64,000 nucleotides of DNA from Palaemon carinicauda (GCF_036898095.1 NC_090743.1:14861795-14925794), one strand, 5' to 3'. Positions 1 through 10,894 are shown, numbered from the stretch's first letter. The notes: generated by a model from the letters alone, not told the origin. Translations and numbers: made by a program.

Positions 1-700
1 ATCTCTGATAAGCAAGGTATATCAAAAGATTTAGGCCAAGGACGAGAAGGCAGTTCATTTTTGGCCAGGAAACCAAGTTGAAGTGAACATGTGGCTTTTT
101 CTGTAGAAAAGCCGATGTTCTTACTGAAGGCATGAAGTTCACTGACCCTTTTTGCCGAAGCCAAGCACACTAGGAAAAGTGTCTTGAGGGTGAGATCCTT
201 CAGGGAGGCTGAATGTAATGGCTCAAACCTGTCTGACATGAGGAACCTTAGGACCACGTCTAAGTTCCATCCAGGAGTCGCCAAACGACGTTACTTAGAG
301 GTCTCGAAAGACTTAAGGAGATCTTGGAGATCTTTATTGTTGGAAAGATCTAAGCCTCTATGACGAAAGACCGAAGCCAACATGCTCCTGTAGCCCTTAA
401 TCGTGGGAGCTGAGAGGGAGCGAACATTTCTCAGATGTAAGAGAAAATCTGCGATTTGGGCTACAGAGGTACTGGACGAGGACACAGATGCTGACTTGCA
501 CCAGTCTCGAAAGACTTCCCACTTTGACTGGTATACTCTAATGGTAGAAGCTCTCCTCGCTCTTGCAATCGCACTGGCTGCCTCCTTCGAAAAGCCTCGA
601 GCTCTTGAGAGTCTCTCGATAGTATGAAGGCAGTCAGACGAAGAGCGGGGAGGCTTTGATGAACATTCTTTACGTGGGGCTGACATAATAGATCTACCCT
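1..700 (-). pseudogene. DIRS-1 tyrosine recombinase, one nonsense codon, C-terminus outside the window
   Basis: The frame that overlaps the 3' end of the RT ORF encodes the core-binding part of a [55 protein letters not shown], and so on to [13 protein letters not shown] codon at 293-291 then interrupts it. DIRS-2 has GAA there, so a single base change made the stop. Beyond the stop the same frame is open to position 1 and carries the first catalytic Arg box, [14 protein letters not shown]. The His-x-x-Arg and Tyr motifs lie outside the window. The N-terminal boundary is approximate because it overlaps RT coding sequence. Confidence 0.85.
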
Positions 701-2608
701 TAGAGGAAGACTTCTTGGAAAGTCTACCAGCCATCGAAGTACCTCGGTGAACCACTCTCTCGCGGGCCAGAGGGGAGCAACCAACGTCAACCTTGTCCCT
801 TCGTGAGAGGCGAACTTCTGCAGTACCTTGTTGACAATCTTGAATGGTGGGAATGCATATAAGTCCAGATGAGACCAATCTAGTAGAAATGCGTCTATGT
901 GTATTGCTTCTGGATCTGGGACTGGAGAGCAATAGATTGGAAGCCTCTTGGTCATCGAGGTGGCAAAGAGGTCTATGGTGGGTTGACCCCAAGTCGCCCA
1001 AAGACTCTTGCACACGTCCTTGTGGAGGGTCCATTCCGTGGGAATCACCTGACCCCTCCGACTGAGACAGTCTGCCAAGACGTTCAAGTCCCCCTGGATA
1101 AATCTCGTTAACAGGGAGATGCCTCGATTTCTTGACCAAATGAGCAGGTCCCTTGCGATCTCGTACAGCTTGAGGGAGTGTGTGCCTCCTTGCTTGGAGA
1201 TGTACGCCAAAGCTGTGGTATTGTCGGAGTTGACCTCTACCACTTTGTTTCGAAGGAGACTTTCGAATTTCATCAAGGCCAAGTGGACTGCCAATAGCTC
1301 CTTGCCGTTGATGTGCATGCTCTTCTGACTTGAGGTCCACAGACCTGAGCATTCCCGACCGTCCAGGGTCGCACCCCAACCCAAATCCGACGCGTCTGAG
1401 AACAACACGTGGTTTGGGTTCTTGACTGCTAGGGATAGTCCCTCTCTCAGACTGATATTGCTGTTCCACCATTTCAAGCATGCCTTTACTGGTTCGGAGA
1501 CCGGGATTGATACCGTCTCTAACGTCTTGTCCTTGTTCCAGTGAAAGGCTAGATGGAACTGGAGAGGCCGAAGGTGTAGTCTTCCTAGCGAGACAAACTG
1601 CTCCAGGGATGATAGAGTTCCTACGAGACTCATCCAATTCCTGACTGAGCACTGTTCTCTCTTCAGCATTAGTTGGACTTTGAGCAGGGCTTGATCTATT
1701 CGGGTGGCAGACGGAAAAGCCCGAAAAACTGGACTGCGAATCTCCATCCCTAAATATAGAATAGTCTGGGATGGGATCAGTTGGGACTTTTCTAGGTTGA
1801 CCAAAAGTCCCAATTCCTTGGTCAGACCCAACGTCCAATGAAGATCCTGCAGACAGCGATGACTGGACGATGCCCTGAGAAGACAGTCGTCCAAGTACAG
1901 GGAGGCTCGGATACCCGATAAATGGAGGAATTTTGCCACATTCCTCATGAGCCTCGTAAATACGAGAGGAGCAGGACTGAGGCCAAAGCACAGGGCCCGA
2001 AACTGGTATACCACATTCCTGAAAACAAACCTCAGAAACGGTTGGGAATCCGGGTGTATAGGAATGTGGAAGTACGCATCTCGTAGGTCGAGAGAGACCA
2101 TCCAGTCTCCCTTTCTGACCGCTGCTAAGACGGACTTCGTGGTCTCCATAGTGAACTTTGTTTTCGTAACAAAAACGTTGAGCGCACTGACGTCTAGCAC
2201 CGGTCTCCAACCTCCTGTCTTCTTTGGGACTAGGAAGAGACGGTTGTAAAACCCCGGTGATTGAAGGTCCGAGACTTTCACCACCGCTCCCTTCTCTAGC
2301 AACAGAGACACTTCTTGGTTTAGGGCTTGTCTCTTTGACTCCTCTCGGTACCTGGGAGAGAGGTCTATGGGAGTTGTCACTAGAGGAGGTTTGCGTACAA
2401 ACGGAATTTTGTACCCCTCTCTGAGCAACCGAACAGACTCTTGGTCTGCGCCCCTCTTCTCCCAGGCCTGCCAGAAGCTCTTCAATCTGGCTCCTACCGC
2501 TGTCTGAGGCTGTGGGCAGTCAGACTCTGCCACGTGAGGACTTGGCTCCTCTCTTCTTACCTCTCTTTCCCTTGGCACGAGCGCTTCCCCTGCTGGGAGC
2601 TCTGCCAC
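461..2608 (-). CDS. DIRS-1 reverse transcriptase / RNase H / methyltransferase-like protein, 715 aa
   Basis: The RT domain covers about residues 115-300: LFLVPKKTGGWRPVLDVSAL, DLRDAYFHIPI, ALCFGLSPAPLVFT, and the catalytic YLDD at 238-241. RNase H follows at about 400-515 with candidate catalytic residues D405 (FSDAS), E437 (GKELLAVH), D462 (NSDNTTA) and D513 (LADCLSRR). The C-terminal block at about 540-650 ([48 protein letters not shown]) is the domain that DIRS1-type elements carry after RNase H and that is usually described as DAM-methylase-like. There is no aspartic protease and no DDE integrase, as expected for DIRS. The Met start lies inside the end of gag, and the 3' half overlaps the YR frame. 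Confidence 0.93.
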   Translation of the reverse strand: MAELPAGEALVPREREVRREEPSPHVAESDCPQPQTAVGARLKSFWQAWEKRGADQESVRLLREGYKIPFVRKPPLVTTPIDLSPRYREESKRQALNQEVSLLLEKGAVVKVSDLQSPGFYNRLFLVPKKTGGWRPVLDVSALNVFVTKTKFTMETTKSVLAAVRKGDWMVSLDLRDAYFHIPIHPDSQPFLRFVFRNVVYQFRALCFGLSPAPLVFTRLMRNVAKFLHLSGIRASLYLDDCLLRASSSHRCLQDLHWTLGLTKELGLLVNLEKSQLIPSQTILYLGMEIRSPVFRAFPSATRIDQALLKVQLMLKREQCSVRNWMSLVGTLSSLEQFVSLGRLHLRPLQFHLAFHWNKDKTLETVSIPVSEPVKACLKWWNSNISLREGLSLAVKNPNHVLFSDASDLGWGATLDGRECSGLWTSSQKSMHINGKELLAVHLALMKFESLLRNKVVEVNSDNTTALAYISKQGGTHSLKLYEIARDLLIWSRNRGISLLTRFIQGDLNVLADCLSRRGQVIPTEWTLHKDVCKSLWATWGQPTIDLFATSMTKRLPIYCSPVPDPEAIHIDAFLLDWSHLDLYAFPPFKIVNKVLQKFASHEGTRLTLVAPLWPAREWFTEVLRWLVDFPRSLPLRVDLLCQPHVKNVHQSLPALRLTAFILSRDSQELEAFRRRQPVRLQERGELLPLEYTSQSGKSFETGASQHLCPRPVPL

Positions 2609-5021
2609 GAAAGGGCGGGATAAATCTGGATGCCGGAGTCTCGATCCTGGGTCTTACAGCAAAGGATGTAGAAGGAGTCCCTTTGCGAGCAGAGGACGCC
2701 ATCAAGTCATGGGTGTCCTTCTGCACAAGCGAAGAAGCTATATCCTTAACCAGTTGTTGCGGAAACAAGGACGCTGATAAGGGAGCAAAGAGCAGTTCTG
2801 ATCTCTGGCAGGGAGTAACTCCTGGCGAAAGAAAAGAGCAAAGGGAATCTCGCTTCTTTAAGACTCCCGACGTAAATGTGGAGGCGAGCTCATTGGAACC
2901 ATCGCGGATGGCTTTATCCATACATGACATGATAAGTAAGGAAACATCTCTGTCAGCAGACGAGATTTTCCTACTTAAAGCTCCTAATGACCAGTCAAGA
3001 AAGTTGAATACTTCAAAGGCCCTGTATACCCCTTTAAGCAGATGGTCAAGGTCCGAGGAGGACCAACTAATCTTCGAGCGTCTCATGGCTAGGCGGCGGG
3101 GAGAGTCTACGAGGCTTGAGAAGTCACCCTGGGCAGAGGCAGGGACTCCCAAGCCGAGAACTTCTCCCGTGGCATACCAGACGCTCGATCTAGAAGAGAG
3201 CTTTGAAGGAGGGAAGGCAAAGGCCATCTTCCCCAAACTCCTCCTGGTATCCAACCAGTCGCCTAAAAGTCGTAAAGCCCTCTTGGAAGAGCGAGAAAGC
3301 ACTAGCTTAGTAAAGGCTGGCATGTTAGCAGGTAAGCCTAGAGCAAACTCAGACGGTGGCGAACGAGGAGCAACGGTAACAAAGTGATCGGGAAAAAGAT
3401 CCTTGAAAATCAACATGATTTTCTTAAAGTCCATCGAAGGAGGAACCGTCTTAGGTTCGTCTACATCTGAAGGATGATCATCATGATGAGGATCAGCAAC
3501 GTCCTCATCTGAAGGATCTTCGTCCGACAACTGCTGAGTAACAAGCAAAGGGGAGACCTGTCTTGGCGGCAATGCTTGACACGCAGAGTCCACACGCACT
3601 GGTGCATCAGTAGCAGTCCAGGACGCTACGTCATGTAACTGCTTAACAGTCTGACTGTCAACAACAACAGGAGCGGGAGGACGCTCGACGTCAACTCGAG
3701 ACTGCCTTGACTGCCTAGACTGAGCAGTCAAAACAACTCTTGACTGCGGTGCTTGACGCTCAGCGTTAAAACAAGTCAACTCCGCTGGTTGGCGAACGTC
3801 CTGAACGTCAACAAGAGCATTAGGAAGCGGCTGAACGTCCATATGGGGCTGAAAGTCAACACGGGACTGCATCGAGTGAGGCTCTACAAAGCGTGACTGA
3901 CGTGACTTAGTAACGCCAACGTCAACAGGACGAGCAAAGGCTCGTTTTGGCGGCTGAAGGCCAGGATCTCGATTAGCTAAGCGGCGAGGATCATCGTGAA
4001 CCTTTTCAGCAGAATAGTCTTCCATAAGGGAGGCGAGCTTGATCTGCATGTCTTGCAGTACAACCCATTTAGGATCAACGGGAATGGGTGCGGTAAAAGA
4101 CGAGGGTAACGTCTGTGACTGCAAAACCTTGCCTACACCAAGACTCTCGGAGCCTGTGTAACGTTTCTGCTTAGGCGGCGAGCAGTCTTCCGATGACTGC
4201 AAAGGGTCAGAGCTGTCCCAATGGCTACAACCAGGACGCTGGACCTGTCCTGAAGGGACCGACTTTCGCTTTAAGGGCCTTGAAACCTTGCTCCACGGTT
4301 TCTTATGCGAAAAGCCTTCGGATGACGAGGAGAAAATGGTCTCTCTCGTCTTATGGTAGGGGCGGTCTTGATGAGACACGCCTGAAACCATAGAGGGAAC
4401 GTCTGTTCGCTGATCAAGGCCTCTCGAACCCATAAGTCGTACGACATTACTTCTCCCCTGGGCTTGGGAGCTTGCAAGAGGTCCCGGACTAGGCGAACGA
4501 CAGGCACGAACAGACGAACCCTCGGTCGCAACACTGATAACACTTTGCGCACTAATCACTTTCCCACGATTTTCCACTGTGGCACTCTGACACTTTAACT
4601 CTTTAACGTCAGCCATGAGTTGATTACGATCTGTAGCTAACGACTCAACTCTTTCGCCCAAAGCATGAATGGCACGTAACATATCCCGCATTGATGGTTC
4701 CTGAGTGCTAGTAGAGGGTTCAGGCACAACTACTACAGGGGAAGGATTAGGTTCAGGGGCATGGGGAGAGGAAAAATCTACCGATCTAGAGGAACTTCTC
4801 CTCACCCTATCTCTCTCTAGCTTACGAGAATACTTGTCATATTCAAGCCAATCGAATTCCGAAAGGCCCACGCACTCCTCACACCGATCTCCTAATTGAC
4901 AGGTTTTACCCCGACAATTAGAACACACAGTATGTGGGTCGAGAGAGGCCTTTGGAAGACGCCTATTGCAATCCCTAGCATTACACTTACGAAATCTAGG
5001 AATTTGAGAAGGGTCAGCCAT
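2520..5021 (-). CDS. DIRS-1 gag-like protein, 833 aa
   Basis: The ORF opens at an ATG 375 bp inside the right terminus. Its N-terminus is rich in Cys and His (C14, C18, then HTVCSNCRGKTC and CEEC by residue 50), which looks like a zinc-binding module. It is followed by a charged stretch rich in Arg and Ser, a central region of repeated QSRQSRVD-type motifs, an acidic DEDPSDEDVADPHHDDHPSD stretch, and a C-terminus ending in basic KRGKKRGAKSSRGRV. This is the usual place and make-up of the first ORF of DIRS1-type elements, whose product packages the RNA. No enzymatic motif is visible. The last 89 nt overlap the RT ORF in another frame. It appears intact. Confidence 0.85.
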   Translation of the reverse strand: MADPSQIPRFRKCNARDCNRRLPKASLDPHTVCSNCRGKTCQLGDRCEECVGLSEFDWLEYDKYSRKLERDRVRRSSSRSVDFSSPHAPEPNPSPVVVVPEPSTSTQEPSMRDMLRAIHALGERVESLATDRNQLMADVKELKCQSATVENRGKVISAQSVISVATEGSSVRACRSPSPGPLASSQAQGRSNVVRLMGSRGLDQRTDVPSMVSGVSHQDRPYHKTRETIFSSSSEGFSHKKPWSKVSRPLKRKSVPSGQVQRPGCSHWDSSDPLQSSEDCSPPKQKRYTGSESLGVGKVLQSQTLPSSFTAPIPVDPKWVVLQDMQIKLASLMEDYSAEKVHDDPRRLANRDPGLQPPKRAFARPVDVGVTKSRQSRFVEPHSMQSRVDFQPHMDVQPLPNALVDVQDVRQPAELTCFNAERQAPQSRVVLTAQSRQSRQSRVDVERPPAPVVVDSQTVKQLHDVASWTATDAPVRVDSACQALPPRQVSPLLVTQQLSDEDPSDEDVADPHHDDHPSDVDEPKTVPPSMDFKKIMLIFKDLFPDHFVTVAPRSPPSEFALGLPANMPAFTKLVLSRSSKRALRLLGDWLDTRRSLGKMAFAFPPSKLSSRSSVWYATGEVLGLGVPASAQGDFSSLVDSPRRLAMRRSKISWSSSDLDHLLKGVYRAFEVFNFLDWSLGALSRKISSADRDVSLLIMSCMDKAIRDGSNELASTFTSGVLKKRDSLCSFLSPGVTPCQRSELLFAPLSASLFPQQLVKDIASSLVQKDTHDLMASSARKGTPSTSFAVRPRIETPASRFIPPFRGRAPSRGSARAKGKRGKKRGAKSSRGRV

Positions 5022-5221
5022 TTTGAAAAAGTCAAAGAAAGTCCAAAAAACAATCCAAAGTCATCAACAATTAAATCTGTCCAAAAAAGAGTTCAAGAGT
5101 TTAAGTTGAGTATAAAACACCTGCACTGCGAAAGCTCAAACCAAAATGAAGTACTTCACCAAGTCTGTTGAAAAACTCCAGGTTAACAGCGAGTAATGGT
5201 ACGTCTTGTCGTTCAGACCGA

Positions 5222-5396
5222 CAGAGAAGAATTGAGGCTTGTTTACATGCATATGCGGTATCTGGCCGATAGTTGGCGATGGTGGGCACACCCGCAACCA
5301 TCATAGCGATCGCTCGCGAGTTTTTGTGTGTTTTTCTGTCGAGCCGCTGGAGCAGCAGCTATTATATATTCACCGGCTAAGTTAAATATTTAAAAA
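5222..5396 (-). repeat. DIRS-1 right terminus with inverted terminal repeat
   Basis: This segment matches the right ITR of DIRS-2 (27421-27596) at most positions, including GCGATCGCTCGCGAG, CTGTCGAGCCGC and the terminal CACCGGCTAAGTTAAATATT. Flanking host DNA starts at GGTAATTTTC. The matching left ITR of this copy is outside the window. Confidence 0.9.
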
Positions 5397-6270
5397 GGTA
5401 ATTTTCTTACTCGTCTAAGAATTTCAGGTTTCTTTGCCAGATTAACTTTCATGTTAAGGGAGTCATTAACAACAAACCAACAAAGCAGTGTCACAAGCAC
5501 AAACTGAACTGAATAATCATTATTGAAGAGAAATTTGCCAGGATCAGAGAACTGTTGAATAAGGACTATTATTACTCTAATAACACACGTGTCATGGCAA
5601 ATAAGGCTGGTTAAGTAGCTTGGATAAGCCTAAAAATGTTTAATAATTTTCTATTGATTACTTACTATATAAACAGAATTCTCAGTTACACTTTTGTGTA
5701 ATATTATATAGTTTGCATTTCAAAGTTGATTTTGTTAATTAGGTTTATATGTTACATATGGCACAGTGCATACTGTGGCAAGTGAAAAGGAGAGGAAAAT
5801 GGGTAATAAATAACAATAAACTTCTTCCTCTAGTTTGAACTGCACATGTCTTGTTGAATTGGTTTTATTTACAGTACAGTTTTTGTTTAAAACACTTCAT
5901 TGATTAAACAAATGATATTAAAACTTGTTTCAAGTAGCTTCCAAATTTTCAAAATATTCTATACATAAAAAATACACTAATCCAAATTCAAGCTGGATTA
6001 TGCAATACCATGGATTTATGGGGAGCAAATTTGTGAGGTTTTACTGTGCAAAAGAAAAGAAGACCAACATGACAACAATCCTAATGTCCTTGCACAACTG
6101 AGCACATCTTAAGAAATTATATTCAAATACTAATTGCTTAAAAAAGCCATCCTTTAAGGCACATTGGTCCATCAATCAAGGTCATCTAAAATTTTAATGA
6201 AGTATCAAATTTAAATATATTTCAAAAGTTATTTGTATTTTTTGTATCTATGCAAAACAGTCATTTAAAT
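5397..6270. other. AT-rich intronic DNA, nothing recognised
   Basis: This is low-GC sequence between two retrotransposons, presumed to be the last intron of Dlic. No coding similarity, RNA gene or clear repeat was seen. Confidence 0.6.
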
Positions 6271-6400
6271 ACGGAACATGTCTTCAGCAGAACTGGAACG
6301 GCCATTGAATTCGTTAACGAGGTAGTTAACAACACGCGGTGAGAGGCCAAGAAGCGCCGACACTCCTACCTGTCGGAAGCTCTTCACTTTTGACCTTTGG
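6271..6400 (+). repeat. DIRS-0 left inverted terminal repeat
   Basis: The reverse complement matches 10895-11020 with moderate divergence. The best-kept blocks are the outer 20 or so bases and the GAAGAGCTTCCGACAGG block about 100 bp inside. Confidence 0.75.
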
Positions 6401-6770
6401 CTTACGACAGATGGGTGGTTGAGTTGGAAGTGGGTGACTAAATAAGGGACCATGCAACTCTCACTTCCGTTGCCAATGCTAAGGCTAGCAAAAAGACATT
6501 CTTGACAGTCAGATCTGTCTGACAACCTTCTCAAAGGCCCAAATGGGGTACATGTAAGAGCCTTGAGAATATCCCATTTGAGGGGCCGAGTTCCCAGGGA
6601 GCCCACAATGCTTGAAGCTCCTCATGAACACATATAACTCCCGGTAGGAAAGGTCTATACCCTTCAGCCATAAGATCATGCCCAAAGCTGAGAGAGTTGC
6701 GACTGAGAGGTGCTTCTATTGGCGAAGGAAGACGAGGAAAACCGCAATCTGCACTAGAGATGCTACAACC
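6290..6770 (-). pseudogene. DIRS-0 tyrosine recombinase fragment
   Basis: Two frames together resemble the DIRS YR core: AEGYRPFLPGVICVHEELQ (compare [17 protein letters not shown] in DIRS-1), then LKWDILKALTCTPFGPLRRL and SDRSD followed by CLFASL (compare [14 protein letters not shown] and [12 protein letters not shown]). The frame changes near 6560. No intact Arg, His or Tyr catalytic box can be read, so this is a dead remnant. Confidence 0.65.
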
Positions 6771-7694
6771 CGGAATGAGATGTACGAGAAGGGAAGGTGG
6801 TGCAAGGTTGAATGTCATGTTGAATGGAGAGTTACTTGAGGAGGTGGATCAGTTTAAGTACTTGGGGTCTGTTGTTGCAGCAAATGGTGGAGTGGAAGCA
6901 GATGTACGTCAGAGAGTGAAAGAAGGTTGCAAAGTGTTGGGGGCAGTTAAGGGAGTAGTAAAAAATAGAGGGTTGGGCATGAATGTAAAGAGAGTTCTAT
7001 ATGAGAAAGTGATTGTACCAACTGTGATGTATGGATCGGAGTTGTGGGGAATGAAAGTGACGGAGAGACAGAAATTGAATGTGTTTGAGATGAAGTGTCT
7101 AAGGAGTATGGCAGGTGTATCTTGAGTAGATAGGGTTAGGAACGAAGTGGTGAGGGTGAGAACGGGTGTAAGAAATGAGTTAGCAGCTAAAGTGGATATG
7201 AATGTGTTGAGGTGGTTTGGCCATGTTGAGAGAATGGAAAATGGTTGTCTGCTAAAGAAGGTGATGAATGCAAGAGTTGATGGAAGAAGTACAAGAGGAA
7301 GGCCAAGGTTTGGGTGGATGGATGGAGTGAAGAAAGCTCTGGGTGATAGGAGGATAGATGTGAGAGAGACAAGAGAGCGTGCTAGAAATAGGAATGAATG
7401 GCGAGCGATTGTGACGCAGTTCTGGTAGGCCCTGCTGCTTCCTCCGGTGCCTTAGATGACCGCGGAGGTAGCAGCAGTAGGGGACTCAGCATTATGAAGC
7501 TTCATCTGTGGTGGATAACGGGGGAGGGTGGGCTGTGGCACCCTAGCAGTACCAGCTGAATTCGGTTGAGTCCCTTGTCAGGCTGGGAGGAACGTAGAGA
7601 GTTGAGGTCCCCTTTTTGTTTTGTTTCATTTGTTGATGTCGGCTACCCCCTAAAATTGGGGGAAGTGCCTTGGTATATGTATGTATGTATGTAG
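6770..7694 (+). mobile_element. LINE 3' fragment, copy 1, inserted in DIRS-0
   Basis: This is a 5'-truncated non-LTR retrotransposon. It carries the C-terminal part of the ORF (about 6776-7428), a 3' UTR of about 240 bp and a (TATG)n tail at 7675-7692. Truncation at the 5' end and a short microsatellite tail are typical of target-primed LINE copies. Copies of the same 3' end are at 18421-19090 and, inverted, at 54566-54935. The exact 5' junction is uncertain by about 30 bp. Confidence 0.88.
6776..7428 (+). pseudogene. LINE reverse transcriptase C-terminal region, one nonsense codon
   Basis: It encodes [55 protein letters not shown], then a TGA at about 7123 where related copies would have CGA (Arg). 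The same frame continues with VDRVRN, LRWFGHVERMENG, RSTRGRPRFGWMDGVKKAL and ends IVTQFW. This is the thumb and C-terminal region common to many non-LTR ORF2 proteins (FKYLG, YGSE-W, LRW-GHV-RM, RGRPR-W). The polymerase palm with its (F/Y)xDD box is not present. The clade (RTE-like or other) is not resolved. Confidence 0.85.
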
Positions 7695-8749
7695 AACACC
7701 AATCACAGAAGATGGCTTACTTTCCCTGGAAGACAATTGAAACTGTCGCAGGTACTCAGATGCATTTGAGAAGACCAAGAGACTTAATGCATTGGTAGTA
7801 CGGCGACAGAGAAGTGTGGACAAGGGTAGTTCTATTGGGACCTTGACAAGATGTGCTATCTAAGAGATACCCCTCGATATGTGGCCATCTGGAAGCCACC
7901 AGGGTAATCCTGAGTTCTGAAGTAATCAACTCGGTTGATTGGCAGGCAGATCAGGTTTCATGAAAGAAAGGCATAGACACCCAAGTGATCCCCTGGTTGT
8001 TGGAAGGTGCCTTCGAACACAGTCCATGGTCTAAAGCGGGGGAGCAAAACACAGGGAGCTTCTGGTTTAGCAGCGTTGAGAACAGGTTGATGGCCAAAGA
8101 ATCCCACGGAGAAAGAATTCCTACTACTCATAGATATAGGTATCATTCCAATCCTACAATCTGCTCCTGGCAACTAAATGTCTGCTAGTACAATCCTCAT
8201 GTCCGGAATATACCTGGCTGACAGCTATACGGCATGAAATGCTGCATAAACGTACATCAGCTTTGTCAGTAAGCAAAACTGCGCCCTATTTTTTGTTGAT
8301 GTAAGCCAATACGGTATTGCTCACTCATCAACAATACTGAGTGCCTCCTCAAATGTTCTTAGAATGCTTACAGCGCTAAAAAGGTTGCTTGTACTCCCTG
8401 GAGTTTGATGTGCAAATGCCTATCTTCTGAACACATTTTTAACATGACCAAGTCTTTCAGGTGTGCCCCACCCCTCCCACGACACATCTGACAAGAGTTG
8501 CATGTCTGGAAACGTAGAGTTGAGCAGGACTTTCCTGGTAAGGCTTTCCTTGGTCAGGCCACAGGTAAGATTGATCTGAGCTTCTTGCGCCACTGGAACA
8601 GGAAGGAATGGGTAATCCTTGGAGGCTGACTAGTGATCCTTCAAACACCACTGGAAAGATTTCTGATGAAGCCGGCCGTGAGAAACGAGCTTCTCCAACA
8701 AAGAAAGATAGCAGAGAAGACTCAGTCAGCACCAAGCTAGGAGTACTGT

Positions 8750-9240
8750 CTTGGCCAGGAACAGTTGTGCTACCTCCTTGAGCAAACCCAAGTATTTCAA
8801 TCCATACTAGGGTATGAGATTCGACTTCTCTCATTTTATTACAAGACCCAGTTCATAACAATAAGTGAGAAGCCAACCCCAATTCTGTAGTAATTGCCCA
8901 CAGAAGAGGACAGGATCAGTTAATAGTAGAAATACATCATCCTTTGCGAGTGGGCCCAAGCTGCTACCAAGGTGAATACCTGAGGAGAAGCACACAGTCC
9001 GAAGCACAGTCTTGAACTGGTACACCGTATCGTAGCAGAAGCAGAGGTACTTACGAGAGGAATGACGCACGGGTGCTTGAAAGTATGCATCCTTCAGATC
9101 AAATCACAACTCAAAGTCTACCTCTCTAATGGAACTCAGCACAGAACATATTTCCATCCTGAACTTCATTTAATACACAAAATTGTTCAATGGAGAGAGG
9201 TCAATGAATGGTTTCCACACCCAGTTGACTTCATCAGGGG
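8750..9240 (-). pseudogene. DIRS-0 reverse transcriptase fragment
   Basis: Minus-strand pieces read WVWKPFIDLSPLNNFV near 9180-9235 (compare GGWRPVLDVSALNVFV), then FDLKDAYFQAPVRHSSRKYL near 9040-9110, and YCYELGLVIK near 8840. The YLDD region is not readable, and stops and frame changes separate the pieces. The order matches DIRS RT. Confidence 0.7.
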
Positions 9241-9559
9241 GAGTTGACTGTAGAAGTCCAGAAAGTTGTCCTTCTTTAACATCTCTACTACATCTGTCCG
9301 CGTCCGCAAAGCTAGGGCTTTCACCTATGTTGGAGGATTGGACAAGAACTTTATTGGTATGTGAGATAAGGAGGCCCAAGGATTCTAAGAGAATAGGTAG
9401 TTTCCATCTCGAAGGACACTCACTAACTGAGGCTTGGCCCCATTTCTCTTCCAGATTACCCAATGGCACAAACATCCACCTACTCTCAGCAGGAGATGGA
9501 GAACGCTGGGGCTTAGGAATGGCCCCTGAAGCCTTCCTTGCGCTTGATCCCGCAGGCAT

Positions 9560-10890
9560 GGCTGAACTCGTACGTTTGGTCGCAGATTCCCTAAAGAAAA
9601 CTTGAGCACTGTATTAGGGAGACTTGCGAGGCACTTCCCTGTCACCTTCACGCAATTCCTCAGAAGGAGAGACACTGCCACCAGCAGTGATAAATTCCTT
9701 AGCGTCAGAGCTACCTCTGACCAAATTTGCTGTTAGAATTGGGACGCCAGTTGGCCCACTGGTTTGCTGCCTGGTGTACCAAGAAGGTCATGATCTTCCT
9801 ACCGTACAGCAAAAAGACTCCGGTACTTATCCAGAGACTCGAGGGTTGTTAACCCCATTAACATGGAGATTTATGCCACTCCACCTGATCACTGGTCAAG
9901 CCAGGAGACAACTTGGAGGGAAGCCACATGGGGGACATATCCAAGGCCGCAGACTAGACTCAAAGGCCGAGAAGGACGTGCCTTCTGCCTTGAATCTCTT
10001 AGAGAGTCTCATCCCCACCAGTATACCAACAGCTCACCCTAATGAGGTGATGGGGATGCAAGCTCTTGTGCGTAAAACCTCCCCTGATTCAAAAGTGGGG
10101 GGGGGGAGATATTTGATAGGCAGGAAGCTAGAGCTCTCAGATCCGCAGATCTGATTGATAACTTGATCCAGGGACAAACAAGCCACATCTGACCTGGGCA
10201 GGGATGGCCCTGACCCTTAAGGGCACCGAAATGCTGATCAATGAACAAGGTTCTCCCAAGAGGCTAACCTAAGGTCACCTTTCCCATATCGATGCACTCA
10301 CGAATGAGTGCAAGGAAGTTCACAAAAAAAACATTCCGAATGGAGAGGGTCTGGTATCATCATCACCAGGACAAGGTCCGGTGTCTTAATGGCAGGTAAA
10401 AAATGAGTACCCTCATATCCAGCCAAGGTACAGGGTGCAGCAGGTTGCTCCTTAGATTCTTTCCTACTCCACGAATATGATCGATTTAATGACAGCTTTG
10501 AGAGGTACTATACCATCAACTCATTCTTCTGAAATACTGCAAATTGAGGGAGAAGCAGAAGTCCACCAGAGGGAGTATCAGTCTGTACATTCCTGGCTAG
10601 CTGGTGAGAACCGAGGCACAGCCTCGACCCCGTGCACAAGTCACAGGGGAATAAATACAGGGTAAAGGCTCATTACGGGCTGCGAACGCAACAGCCCGTG
10701 TCTTGCATAAGGCAAGGCAATCTGTAAACACATCAGTTCGTAAACCGGTCGAAACATCCACCCTTTCCTTGGCAAGTACCCATCTCCTTCACATCTAAAT
10801 CCACAAACAACAACAGCCAACATTCACTTTCTGCAAGAAATAGATAGATCAAAACTTTTGATTAAGAGAGCAACAGTGCGCCAAGAATCG
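9560..10890 (-). other. DIRS-0 presumed gag/leader region, not readable
   Basis: This is the stretch between the RT remnant and the right ITR. It has higher GC than the surroundings and a G9 tract at 10098, but no convincing gag motif. A block near 9650 (ATTCCTCAGAAGGAGAGAC) recurs at about 53327, which suggests a related element there. Confidence 0.4.
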
Positions 10891-10894
10891 TTGC

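Larger units (their letters stand above)
1..5396 (-). mobile_element. DIRS-1: DIRS1-type tyrosine-recombinase retrotransposon, nearly intact, 3' end outside the window
   Basis: The minus-strand order is right terminus and ITR, gag (5021-2520), RT/RNase H/MT-like (2608-461), YR (about 700 to 1). The first base of the window corresponds to position 22260 of DIRS-2, so about 1.18 kb (YR C-terminus, ICR, left ITR) is missing. It shares its right terminus with DIRS-2. The coding part is over 90% identical to DIRS-2 by eye in the YR region (positions 1-600 against 22260-22860), but DIRS-1 lacks the internal deletions. The right end reads TTAAAAA/GG at 5390-5398. The element lies in the presumed last intron of Dlic, in the sense direction. 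Confidence 0.95.

Noticed and set aside
2512..3387. 291-codon plus-strand frame inside DIRS-1
   Set aside because: It is antisense to gag, which has the better length, position and composition. It is a shadow frame.
8457..8834. 125-codon minus-strand frame in DIRS-0
   Set aside because: No domain is recognisable and it lies among frameshifted RT remnants; it was left as part of the degenerate element.
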